Source: Acidobacteriota bacterium
Lineage (GTDB): Bacteria > Acidobacteriota > Blastocatellia > Pyrinomonadales > Pyrinomonadaceae
Assembly (NCBI GenBank): GCA_963169175.1
Contig: CAUJFK010000090.1
Coordinates: 1-5,775 of the forward strand
Reading direction: 5' to 3'
DNA: 5,775 nt
Under the pieces are notes generated by a model that saw nothing but the letters and a program-made list of their open reading frames with translations, had not been told where the DNA came from and made no database searches. The translations under genes were made by a program, and so were the position numbers. Shown piece by piece: positions 1-5,775 of the stretch (positions are counted from its first letter, which is position 1; every line of letters starts with the position of its first letter).

Positions 1-1
1 T

Positions 2-784
2 GGCGGTTCGGCACTTGATTCTGTCGAAGCCGCCGTTATTTCGCTTGAAGATTTTCCACTGTTCAACGCCGGTCGCGGCGCGGTGTTTACGCATGAGGGC
101 ACCAACGAAATGGACGCGTGCATTATGGACGGGCGAACGCCTGAGGCCGCTGCTGTCACGCTCGTGAAAAACATCAAGAATCCTATCAGGCTTGCTCGCC
201 TCGTAATGGAAAAGACCGAGCACGTTCTGCTGGCCGGCGAAGGTGCCAAACAGTTTGCCGAGCAGAACGGCCTGGTATCGGAGCCGGATGAGTATTTTTT
301 CACTGAGCACCGATGGCTCCAATTGCAGGAGGCATTGGCGTCGGGACGGGTTCAACTTGACCATTCGGCCCCCAAACCTATAGGCACGGTCGGTGCGGTC
401 GCGTGCGATTCACGGGGCGATCTTGCCGCGGCGACTTCGACTGGCGGCATGACCAATAAAAAATTCGGCCGCATTGGCGATACCCCTATCATCGGTGCCG
501 GAACCTACGCCGACAACGTCTGTGCTGTTTCCTGCACCGGACACGGAGAATATTTCATGCTCAACGTCACCGCCTACGACGTTGCCGCACGGATGAAATA
601 CAAAGGTTTAAGCCTGGCAGATGCCGCACGCGAATCGATCGAACATCTGACGGCAATAAAAGGCGAGGGCGGCCTGATCGCTGTCGATGCAGACGGTAAT
701 ATCTCGCAGCCCTTCAACTGTGAGGGTATGTACCGCGGTTGGGTAACGTCATCGGAAAAGGTTTACACCGCTATCTACAAATAG
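2..784 (+). CDS. iaaA: Isoaspartyl peptidase / plant-type L-asparaginase (Ntn hydrolase), 5' partial
   Basis: The reading frame is open from the left edge, so the N-terminus is missing; 260 residues are visible against roughly 320 in E. coli IaaA. The family hydrolyses isoaspartyl dipeptides and L-asparagine, and matures by self-cleavage into alpha and beta subunits. In partial numbering the sequence begins GGSALDSVEAAV and continues PLFNAGRGAVFT and MDACIMDG, all family signatures of the alpha subunit. The cleavage site and nucleophile lie in GTVGAVACD, with Thr129 (codon 386-388) as the new N-terminus of the beta subunit. The other active-site positions are present at the expected spacing: Thr147 in TSTGGMTNK, Arg157 and Asp160 in GRIGD, and Thr179-Gly180 in SCTGHGE. 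It ends with the family-typical FNCEGMYRGW and IYK. The enzyme should therefore be active. Whether it is cytoplasmic or exported cannot be told without the N-terminus. No operon partner is visible; the next gene is 156 bp away. Confidence 0.95.
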   Translation, partial: GGSALDSVEAAVISLEDFPLFNAGRGAVFTHEGTNEMDACIMDGRTPEAAAVTLVKNIKNPIRLARLVMEKTEHVLLAGEGAKQFAEQNGLVSEPDEYFFTEHRWLQLQEALASGRVQLDHSAPKPIGTVGAVACDSRGDLAAATSTGGMTNKKFGRIGDTPIIGAGTYADNVCAVSCTGHGEYFMLNVTAYDVAARMKYKGLSLADAARESIEHLTAIKGEGGLIAVDADGNISQPFNCEGMYRGWVTSSEKVYTAIYK

Positions 785-922
785 CCATTGTATCTTTGCT
801 GAAAGTGTGCAATAGTTCCCGAATTCTCACCAACTGAGCTTTACTTTGGGGCCGGATCGTTTTGTTCATTACGAGGAACGGCTTGGCCGACGAACTTCCA
901 CGGTCGATCTACCGAATAGACG

Positions 923-930
923 AAAGGAGA
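923..930 (+). promoter_or_regulatory. Ribosome binding site of the lipoprotein gene
   Basis: AAAGGAGA lies 10-11 bases before the ATG at 941 and is a good Shine-Dalgarno match. It fixes the start that gives a proper lipoprotein signal peptide. I could not find a convincing -35/-10 pair in the 785-922 gap. Confidence 0.75.
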
Positions 931-940
931 AGCCAAGAAT

Positions 941-1891
941 ATGAAGAGAATCATCAGCATATGCGTGCTCGCAGCGGCAGCATTCACGGCAGGCTGTGAA
1001 CCCGCCGCCAATACGGCGAACACGAACCACAACGCAAACTCGAACGCGTCAAACGCCAACGCAAAACCAGTCGCCGCCGCTCCTTCCAAGGAAGCGTTGT
1101 TCGAAATGGACAAAAAGGCAAACGAGGCCTTCGTCAAAGGCGATGGGGCACATTTCGAAGCCATGCTCAGCGACAAATTCGTAAGCTACGACAGCGGCGG
1201 CCATATGGGCAAAGCCGAGATGGTAAAAATGGCCGGCGGTATGAAATGCGACGTAAAAAGCTGGTCGCTTGACGAGCCGCAAATGATCCCGATCGACCAG
1301 GATACGTATGCCACCGTCTATAAAGCTACGTTCGACGGAACATGCGGCGGCGATAAAATACCTTCGCCCACGCGTGCGCTAAGCGTCTGGACACGCAACG
1401 GCGACAAATGGGTGGGAGCTTTTCATGCCGAAACGCTGATCGCGGATGCCAAGAATCCGCCAAAAATGCCGCCGCCTCCTCCGCCATCAGAAAAGAAGGA
1501 AGATGCCAAAACAGCGACGGATGCCAATGTTGATGCTCTAATGGCGGTCGAAAAGTCCGGCTGGGAGGCATGGAAGGCGCGCGATGCCAAGAAGCTTGAA
1601 GAAATAACGATGAAAACTCTTGGGTTCATCGGCCCTTTCGGTGACTATACCGGAAACCAGGCGGACACGATCAAAGCCTGGACTGGCGGCCCGTGCGAGA
1701 TCAAAAGCGTAAACCTGAGCGATGCTTCTGCCACAATGCTCTCGCCAACGGTGGCTATTCTCAACTTCAAAGGGGCCGCCGATGGCACCTGCGACGGCCA
1801 AAAACTCCAAACCCTTTGGGGCACGAACGTCTACGTGAAAGACGGCGGTAATTGGAAACTAGCGGCCGGCATCGAACGGCCTGCAGCCTAA
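941..1891 (+). CDS. Lipoprotein with two tandem NTF2/SnoaL-like (DUF4440-type) domains
   Basis: The 316-residue product starts with a lipoprotein signal peptide, MKRIISICVLAAAAFTAGC, with the lipobox FTAGC and lipidation expected on Cys19. An Asn/Ala-rich flexible linker follows (about 20-42). Domain 1 (about 49-170) and domain 2 (about 195-316) are related to each other: each has an N-terminal helix (FEMDKKANEAFVKGD; MAVEKSGWEAWKARD), a KC/PC-x-(V/I)-KS strand, a DGTC turn, and a C-terminal strand of the type NGDKWVGAFH or GGNWKLAAGI. This is the pattern of the cone-shaped NTF2-like fold. The domains are joined by a Pro-rich then Lys/Glu-rich linker (173-195) with six prolines in a row. NTF2-like domains bind small ligands or act as enzymes or scaffolds; nothing here fixes a substrate, so function is unknown. 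It is expected at the membrane facing the periplasm. The gene appears to be transcribed alone, ending at the hairpin just downstream. Confidence 0.85.
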   Translation: MKRIISICVLAAAAFTAGCEPAANTANTNHNANSNASNANAKPVAAAPSKEALFEMDKKANEAFVKGDGAHFEAMLSDKFVSYDSGGHMGKAEMVKMAGGMKCDVKSWSLDEPQMIPIDQDTYATVYKATFDGTCGGDKIPSPTRALSVWTRNGDKWVGAFHAETLIADAKNPPKMPPPPPPSEKKEDAKTATDANVDALMAVEKSGWEAWKARDAKKLEEITMKTLGFIGPFGDYTGNQADTIKAWTGGPCEIKSVNLSDASATMLSPTVAILNFKGAADGTCDGQKLQTLWGTNVYVKDGGNWKLAAGIERPAA

Positions 1892-1898
1892 GTGCGAC

Positions 1899-1946
1899 AA
1901 ATAGGATGTCCGAAATGTTCTCCGCACTTTTCAGACATCCTATTTT
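1899..1946. terminator. Probable bidirectional intrinsic terminator between convergent genes
   Basis: Left arm AAATAGGATGTCCGA (1899-1913) pairs with TCAGACATCCTATTT (1931-1945) over 15 positions with one mismatch, leaving a 17-base loop. On the + strand the right arm ends in TATTTT, giving an A-tract/U-tract shape; on the - strand the tail is only TATTTG. The stem starts 8 bases after the lipoprotein stop and 14 bases from the end of comEC, so it can serve both. A second short stem overlaps it (1890-1896 with 1923-1929). Confidence 0.75.
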
Positions 1947-1959
1947 GCCTCCCAATCTG

Positions 1960-4632
1960 CTAATCACTACTTCGAACAAAAGTCCCAACGACAAGATCCT
2001 GCCCGTCCGTACTGAATGAGATCGTTCCGTTGTTGCCCGTGGTCAAGACCTCGGCACCAGCCGATTGCCATCGTTCGACGATCTCCCGATGCGGATGCCC
2101 GAATTGCGACATACGGCCGACGGAGATAATGGCGAATTGTGGCCGTGTTGATGCGACAAACGCTGGCGTTGACGATGTATGGCTTCCGTGGTGCGGGACC
2201 TTTACCACGTCAGCCTTTAAATCAGGACCGATGATCTCGGATTCAGCCACTTGCTCGATATCTCCGGCGAGCAGAAATGAACGCGCTCCGTACGTCAGAC
2301 GAAGAACAATAGAACGATCATTCTCTTGCCATAGCCCGGTCACGTCCGGAGGCGGGTTAAGAACTTCGATAACGACTCCGCCGACCTCGAATCTTTCACC
2401 GCGTGTCAGGCCTTCGACCGGCACGCCATGTCGGTCGAGCACGGCTTCGAGCCTCACCTGGTCCGGATCATCCTTCTGCGGCCGTCCGAACCAGGCCATA
2501 CCTATTTGGAAGTTCGCGGCCACATCGGCTAACCCTTGAATATGATCGGCGTCCGCATGCGTGCCGACAAGATGATCGATCCGCGAATAGCCTTTTTCCC
2601 AGAGAAATTCGGAGGCCACAGTTTCGCCGATCGACGGCCGGTCCGGTTCGAAGGGTTCATCATCGTCATTCCGATACGATGTTCGGCCTCCGCCGTCAAC
2701 CAGCATCGTTTCGCCGTTTGGAAATTTGATAAAGATAGAATCGCCCTGGCCGACATCTAGAAATTCCATATGCAGGCGGCGGTCCGGGCCGGGTGTACTG
2801 AATGGATGAAAAATGATTATCGCCGCGATGAAAATGGTCCCGAATGCCGGAACAAGCAGTGCCCTCCTAAAGGCAGAACCTTTCGACAACACAAAAGGGT
2901 CCCAGAGAAAAACCGCGAAACCGACCAACGCGACAAACGCAAAATATGCGCCGTACAAGCCGCCCTCAAGCCCGGCGTACACCGGAACCCGAAAACTGAG
3001 CCAGCCGATGTCGGAGAAGATGCCCGGCACCGAGACCAAAAGCCAATGAAACATCTCTGCGAGCTGTGTGAATGGCAACGCCAACGCCATGCTGATGGAT
3101 GAAGAAAGCAGCGCGGCGAAGGCGGCAAACGACTCAAGCGCAATAAAACATCCAACCCAGAGATTCGCAAGCATCGAGATCGGGACAACCCGATGAAAGT
3201 AATGTACGACCAGCGGCAGCATCGCTATCTGTACGATAACCGAGACGAGAACTCCATCAAAAAGATAGGCTAAACACTTCTGAGTGTTTCGGCGGATGGC
3301 GAAAAAAGGCGATTTGAAAAGATTGGCGGACCACACGTTCTGCGTACCATCTATCTCCCACCGTTTCGGATTCCAATACAGTGTTTCGCAAAACCCGCTG
3401 AGCCATTTTGGGACATTTGCGGGGAATGGCCTTGCCGAGCCTGGCGTCCATTCTCCGATCGATCTCATTGCCCGTATCGCGGGAAAGCCTGCCAGAACGA
3501 TCGCTCCAACGCTGACGAAGGTCAGTTGAAAGGATGGCGTGAACAGATCGGCGGGACGCCACGCGAGCAGGATAAGCCCGCACGCTCCCAATGCATTCGC
3601 AAGCGATCCGGTGCGGTGGATGACGTAGGAAAACCAAAGGATGGTAAACATCAAACTCGCCCGGACGACAGGCACCTCGGCACCAACCGCAAAGGTATAG
3701 AGCCACAGAAATCCGCAGGAGCCGACAAACTGTACCCATTTTCGCCGCGTCAACAGGCCAATGAACATCGCGGCAAGTCCGCCGATGAATGTAATATGAA
3801 ACCCCGAAATAACAAGGATGTGAAAGGTGCCGCCTTCACGAAAAATATCGGCCGTTTCCTTGTCGAGAAAACTCTTGTTCCCGAGCAGCGATGCGATCAT
3901 CACTCCCGCAACCTGCGGGCTAAAAAGTTCGCGAAATCTTGCGATCAGGCCCTCGCGAATATCGAGACCGGGGCGAGGAGATGTCCACTCCGGCGGCCCG
4001 AGAACCTCGACGAGCAAAGGGCTTTTTATCGTCCCGGTTGCGTCGATCTCCTGCCAATCGAGAATAGTTTTCCTCGACATCACTCCGGGGTTTCGGAACC
4101 CGTCATCGCGGTCGAGCGCCGTTGATATACGAACCTGAGAACCTGGCTCGAGGTTCAGACGACCAAGATCAGCCTGCATTTCCGGCGTGTCAGCAGCGGC
4201 AAACAACCTGACCATTCCCGAAACTGAACGACTGATATCGTGGGATCTTATCGACGCAGCATCAACGCGGATGAAAATGCCACCGTCCCCGATCTCCGGC
4301 CGGCCAGCAATAGTTCCGGTCAACTCAATGGGACTGCCGGAGGCGATCTCCAGGCTATCGTAGATCGAGCGTATGCGTTCAGGCGTGATCGATGCGATCT
4401 GGGCCTGATAAACGCTGGCTCCGGCGAGCATGAATGCCAGAAAAATGAGCCCCGCTGCGACCCGCGGGCCTGCGACCATGAACGCGGCTATCGCCGCCAG
4501 AACGCAGGCTGCGAGCACGACACCAAGGTTGGCCGGAAACAACGAAGACGCGGCGATACCCGCCGCAAATGCAGCGGATAGAAAAAGCAACGGTACTGAC
4601 GAGAGCTGTGGGCGGCTTGAATTGATGGGCAC
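1960..4632 (-). CDS. comEC: ComEC/Rec2 DNA-uptake channel protein
   Basis: This is a complete 890-residue ComEC, the inner-membrane protein that passes single-stranded transforming DNA into the cytoplasm. Residues 12-77 hold three predicted membrane helices, followed by a DUF4131/OB-like region (about 80-210) ending in the family motif FRNPGVMSRKTILDW and DATGTIKSP. The Competence domain runs from about 240 to 610, with SLLGNKSFLDKETADIFREG, FHILVISGFHI and VPVVRASLM as signatures and many hydrophobic helices. The C-terminal metallo-beta-lactamase domain (about 618-885) has every motif: DVGQGDS (626-632), HADADH (692-697), NDRSIVLRL (771-779), LLAGDI (787-792), VPHHGS (812-817) and FGHPH (844-848), so metal binding and nuclease activity are plausible. 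The start is GTG (4630-4632); the upstream frame reaches a stop with only ATT/ATC/ATA codons between. No clear Shine-Dalgarno is present; the comEA stop is 8 bp before, suggesting translational coupling. A hydrophilic stretch at about 388-455 looks long for a loop in this family. Confidence 0.96.
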   Translation of the reverse strand: MPINSSRPQLSSVPLLFLSAAFAAGIAASSLFPANLGVVLAACVLAAIAAFMVAGPRVAAGLIFLAFMLAGASVYQAQIASITPERIRSIYDSLEIASGSPIELTGTIAGRPEIGDGGIFIRVDAASIRSHDISRSVSGMVRLFAAADTPEMQADLGRLNLEPGSQVRISTALDRDDGFRNPGVMSRKTILDWQEIDATGTIKSPLLVEVLGPPEWTSPRPGLDIREGLIARFRELFSPQVAGVMIASLLGNKSFLDKETADIFREGGTFHILVISGFHITFIGGLAAMFIGLLTRRKWVQFVGSCGFLWLYTFAVGAEVPVVRASLMFTILWFSYVIHRTGSLANALGACGLILLAWRPADLFTPSFQLTFVSVGAIVLAGFPAIRAMRSIGEWTPGSARPFPANVPKWLSGFCETLYWNPKRWEIDGTQNVWSANLFKSPFFAIRRNTQKCLAYLFDGVLVSVIVQIAMLPLVVHYFHRVVPISMLANLWVGCFIALESFAAFAALLSSSISMALALPFTQLAEMFHWLLVSVPGIFSDIGWLSFRVPVYAGLEGGLYGAYFAFVALVGFAVFLWDPFVLSKGSAFRRALLVPAFGTIFIAAIIIFHPFSTPGPDRRLHMEFLDVGQGDSIFIKFPNGETMLVDGGGRTSYRNDDDEPFEPDRPSIGETVASEFLWEKGYSRIDHLVGTHADADHIQGLADVAANFQIGMAWFGRPQKDDPDQVRLEAVLDRHGVPVEGLTRGERFEVGGVVIEVLNPPPDVTGLWQENDRSIVLRLTYGARSFLLAGDIEQVAESEIIGPDLKADVVKVPHHGSHTSSTPAFVASTRPQFAIISVGRMSQFGHPHREIVERWQSAGAEVLTTGNNGTISFSTDGQDLVVGTFVRSSD

Positions 4633-4640
4633 TCGGGAGT

Positions 4641-5030
4641 CTATTTTACACGAATCAATGATCGAATGCGGCGGAACCGGGCATCACTCATACCGTCGAT
4701 CATCATTAATTCTTCAACGCGTTTGAACGGTCCGAATTTATCGCGATATTCGATGATCTTGCTGGCTACTACCGGCCCGATATGCGGAAGGCGTTGCAGC
4801 TCTTCAGCGGATGCGTCGTTGATATTTATTTGTTCTAACGAATCCCGGCCTTCGCCTGAGATCTCAGATCTGGCATTTGAAATTTCAGATTTGGAATTTG
4901 ACATTTCAGATCCGGAATTTGAAATTTCAGTGTTAGCGGCAACCGCTCGGTCATCGCTCGATCGTCCGCTATCAAAACACGCGGGCACGGACAACACCGC
5001 GGCAAGTAGAAGAAAATACCGAAAATTCAC
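4641..5030 (-). CDS. comEA: ComEA-like DNA-binding helix-hairpin-helix lipoprotein
   Basis: The 129-residue product has a short signal peptide ending in LSVPAC, a plausible lipobox with Cys18. A low-complexity Ser/Asn/Glu spacer follows (about 19-65), including a seven-residue repeat (SNSGSEM, SNSKSEI, SNARSEI) at 34-58. The C-terminal half (66-129) is a ComEA-type double helix-hairpin-helix domain: ININDASAEELQRLPHIG, then ASKIIEYRDKFGPF, then VEELMMIDGMSDARFRRI. ComEA binds double-stranded DNA non-specifically outside the inner membrane and hands it to ComEC. Gene order comEA-comEC on one strand, 8 bp apart, agrees. The start is GTG (5028-5030): an in-frame stop lies about 33 bases upstream with no ATG between, and this start gives the complete signal peptide. 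No Shine-Dalgarno and no convincing promoter are seen. ComEA is usually anchored by a transmembrane helix or exported freely, so a lipid anchor is a variation. Some other HhH lipoprotein role cannot be excluded, but the neighbour argues for ComEA. Confidence 0.88.
   Translation of the reverse strand: MNFRYFLLLAAVLSVPACFDSGRSSDDRAVAANTEISNSGSEMSNSKSEISNARSEISGEGRDSLEQININDASAEELQRLPHIGPVVASKIIEYRDKFGPFKRVEELMMIDGMSDARFRRIRSLIRVK
4858..4930. repeat. 21-bp tandem repeat, about 3.5 copies, inside comEA
   Basis: Units lie at 4858-4878, 4879-4899, 4900-4920 and a partial copy at 4921-4930. On the + strand each runs GAAATTTCAG, then ATTTGGAATTT, with a few changes (first unit GAGATCTCAG, third GACATTTCAG). 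Three of the four copies begin with an 8-bp palindrome (GAGATCTC or GAAATTTC). The array is in frame and encodes the Ser/Asn/Glu seven-residue repeat of ComEA (residues 34-58). It is visibly more AT-rich than the surrounding gene. Confidence 0.9.
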
Positions 5031-5129
5031 AAGACTGGTTGTGTTTACGTTCTGGATCTTTCAATTGCCATGAGAGCCATCTGGCTATAACAGATAGTCT
5101 GCAAGTAGCTTCTCGCCGATCTCTTCAAA

Positions 5130-5223
5130 TTTTGCGAACTTTGTGTCTGCCCTTTGAGGCCTTTGTGTTGATGTTTTTTCGCAACACAAAGTTCACCAAG
5201 TTGAAGACACAAAGAGCGCAAAA
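5130..5223. repeat. Large imperfect inverted repeat downstream of ftsK
   Basis: Left arm 5130-5170 and right arm 5182-5223 are inverted copies separated by an 11-base loop. TTTTGCG (5130-5136), CTTTGTGTCT (5139-5148) and CTTTGTGTTG (5161-5170) are matched exactly by the right arm; the 12-13 bases between the last two are poorly matched. Each arm is itself built from repeated CTTTGxG modules (5139, 5152 and 5161 in the left arm). The whole lies 25 bases beyond the ftsK stop and about 100 bases before comEA, so it could end ftsK transcripts or be a dispersed intergenic element. The 5031-5248 gap holds no other gene that I can support. Confidence 0.8.
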
Positions 5224-5248
5224 GTAATTGCGTTAGCCAGTGCTGAAG

Positions 5249-5773
5249 TTAAACCTCTTGCCCCATCTCGACCACGTCCTGCAGGTCTTCGTACGCCTTT
5301 GGCAAAACAGGCCGCGCTCGGGTTGAGCCGTCCATGTCGCCTATGTAGCCTTCGCGGACCATTGCGTCCAGGATAGCGGCGGCACGGCCGTAGCCAATGC
5401 GGAGGTGTCGCTGGAGCAGCGATGTTGAGGCACGTTTGGCGTGAACGACCGATTTCACCGCATCCCAGAACAGCGGGTCACGCTTGCCCGGCAGATCGTC
5501 GGCGTCGTCCATTTCTTCTTCGGTCCGGGTGATCGATTCATCATAAACGATCGGGCCTTCAACCTGGGCCTTGATGTGGTTGACGATCTCCGCAATCTCT
5601 TTTTCATCGACGAATGCGCCATGCACCCGAACGACCTGCGAACTTGCCGGCGGCAAATAAAGCATATCACCGCGGCCGAGCAGGCCCTCGGCTCCGTTGC
5701 CGTCGATGATCGTCCGCGAATCTACCTTCGATGAGACCCTGAATGAAATCCGTGCCGGAAAATTCGCCTTGAT
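5249..5773 (-). CDS. ftsK: DNA translocase FtsK/SpoIIIE, C-terminal part (5' partial)
   Basis: The frame is open to the right edge, so only the last 174 residues are visible. FtsK is the membrane-anchored hexameric ATPase that pumps chromosomal DNA at the division septum. Partial residues 1-50 are the end of the RecA-like motor domain: FPARISFRVSSKVDSRTI, GAEGLLGRGDMLYLPP and RVHGAFV are close to the family consensus. An acidic linker follows (about 70-97). The C-terminal gamma domain (about 98-157) is the winged helix that reads polar DNA motifs: RASTSLLQRHLRIGYGRAA, ILDAMVREGYIG and DGSTRARPVL. A short tail ends in EMGQEV. Compared with the E. coli recognition helix (IGYNRAARIVE), the Asn and the second Arg are replaced by Gly129 and Ala133 and the Glu by Asp136. 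The Walker motifs lie outside the window. The gene runs toward comEA, but the 218-bp gap with an inverted repeat suggests separate transcription. Confidence 0.95.
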   Translation of the reverse strand: MKANFPARISFRVSSKVDSRTIIDGNGAEGLLGRGDMLYLPPASSQVVRVHGAFVDEKEIAEIVNHIKAQVEGPIVYDESITRTEEEMDDADDLPGKRDPLFWDAVKSVVHAKRASTSLLQRHLRIGYGRAAAILDAMVREGYIGDMDGSTRARPVLPKAYEDLQDVVEMGQEV

Positions 5774-5775
5774 CA

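Noticed and set aside
785..922. Search for a promoter or small RNA in the gap before the lipoprotein gene
   Set aside because: TTGGCC at 883-888 has no acceptable -10 partner at 16-18 bases, and no strong hairpin is visible.
841..1176. A minus-strand frame of 111 codons over the lipoprotein start
   Set aside because: It is antisense to the signal peptide and domain 1 of a well-supported gene, has no recognisable domain, and owes its openness to codon bias.
2030..2539. A plus-strand frame of 169 codons antisense to the ComEC beta-lactamase domain
   Set aside because: Ser/Thr/Pro/Arg-rich product typical of a shadow frame; all catalytic motifs are on the minus strand.
3526..4125. A plus-strand frame of 199 codons antisense to comEC
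   Set aside because: Its product is low in hydrophobic residues, rich in Arg/Lys/Asp and resembles no family; comEC on the other strand is unmistakable.
4666..5073. A plus-strand frame across comEA with EISDxxF repeats
   Set aside because: The repeats arise only because the 21-bp unit has no stop in this frame. The opposite strand encodes a signal peptide and an HhH domain.
5182..5223. CRISPR-like array suggested by repeated CTTTGTG modules
   Set aside because: The modules are short, unevenly spaced and in inverted orientation, with no spacers of equal length and no cas genes.
5039..5227. A 62-codon plus-strand frame across the inverted repeat
   Set aside because: It consists largely of the inverted-repeat DNA and has no Shine-Dalgarno or recognisable product.

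Overview
The window looks like ordinary chromosome from a Gram-negative-type bacterium of moderate to high GC. Two proteins begin with a lipoprotein signal peptide, and one of them carries an Asn/Ala-rich linker just after the lipid-modified cysteine. That style is common in Acidobacteriota of the class Blastocatellia (Pyrinomonadaceae and relatives), so I lean that way. This is inference from style, not a placement.

Layout. Positions 2-784 (+) hold the C-terminal two thirds of a plant-type L-asparaginase/isoaspartyl peptidase, cut by the window edge. After about 156 bp without a gene comes 941-1891 (+), a 316-residue lipoprotein with two NTF2/SnoaL-like (DUF4440-type) domains in tandem, joined by a proline-rich linker. 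A strong hairpin at 1899-1946 separates it from a convergent minus-strand block and probably terminates from both sides.

The minus-strand block reads from right to left. It starts with the C-terminal part of an FtsK/SpoIIIE DNA translocase (5249-5773, cut by the window edge), followed by a gap of about 220 bp containing a large imperfect inverted repeat (5130-5223). Next is a short lipoprotein form of the DNA receptor ComEA (4641-5030), then full-length ComEC (1960-4632), the inner-membrane DNA uptake channel with an intact C-terminal metallo-beta-lactamase domain. comEA and comEC are 8 bp apart, both start with GTG and both lack a clear Shine-Dalgarno sequence, so they form a two-gene DNA-uptake operon. 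ComEA would bind double-stranded DNA in the periplasm; ComEC would pass one strand into the cytoplasm and its beta-lactamase-like domain would degrade or process DNA.

I found no wholly new system. The points worth following up are the 21-bp tandem repeat inside comEA, the 41/42-bp-arm inverted repeat between ftsK and comEA, the changed KOPS-reading residues in the FtsK gamma domain, the internal duplication with matched cysteine spacing in the lipoprotein, and the overlapping-stem geometry of the shared terminator. I saw no rRNA, tRNA, CRISPR array, insertion sequence or riboswitch.
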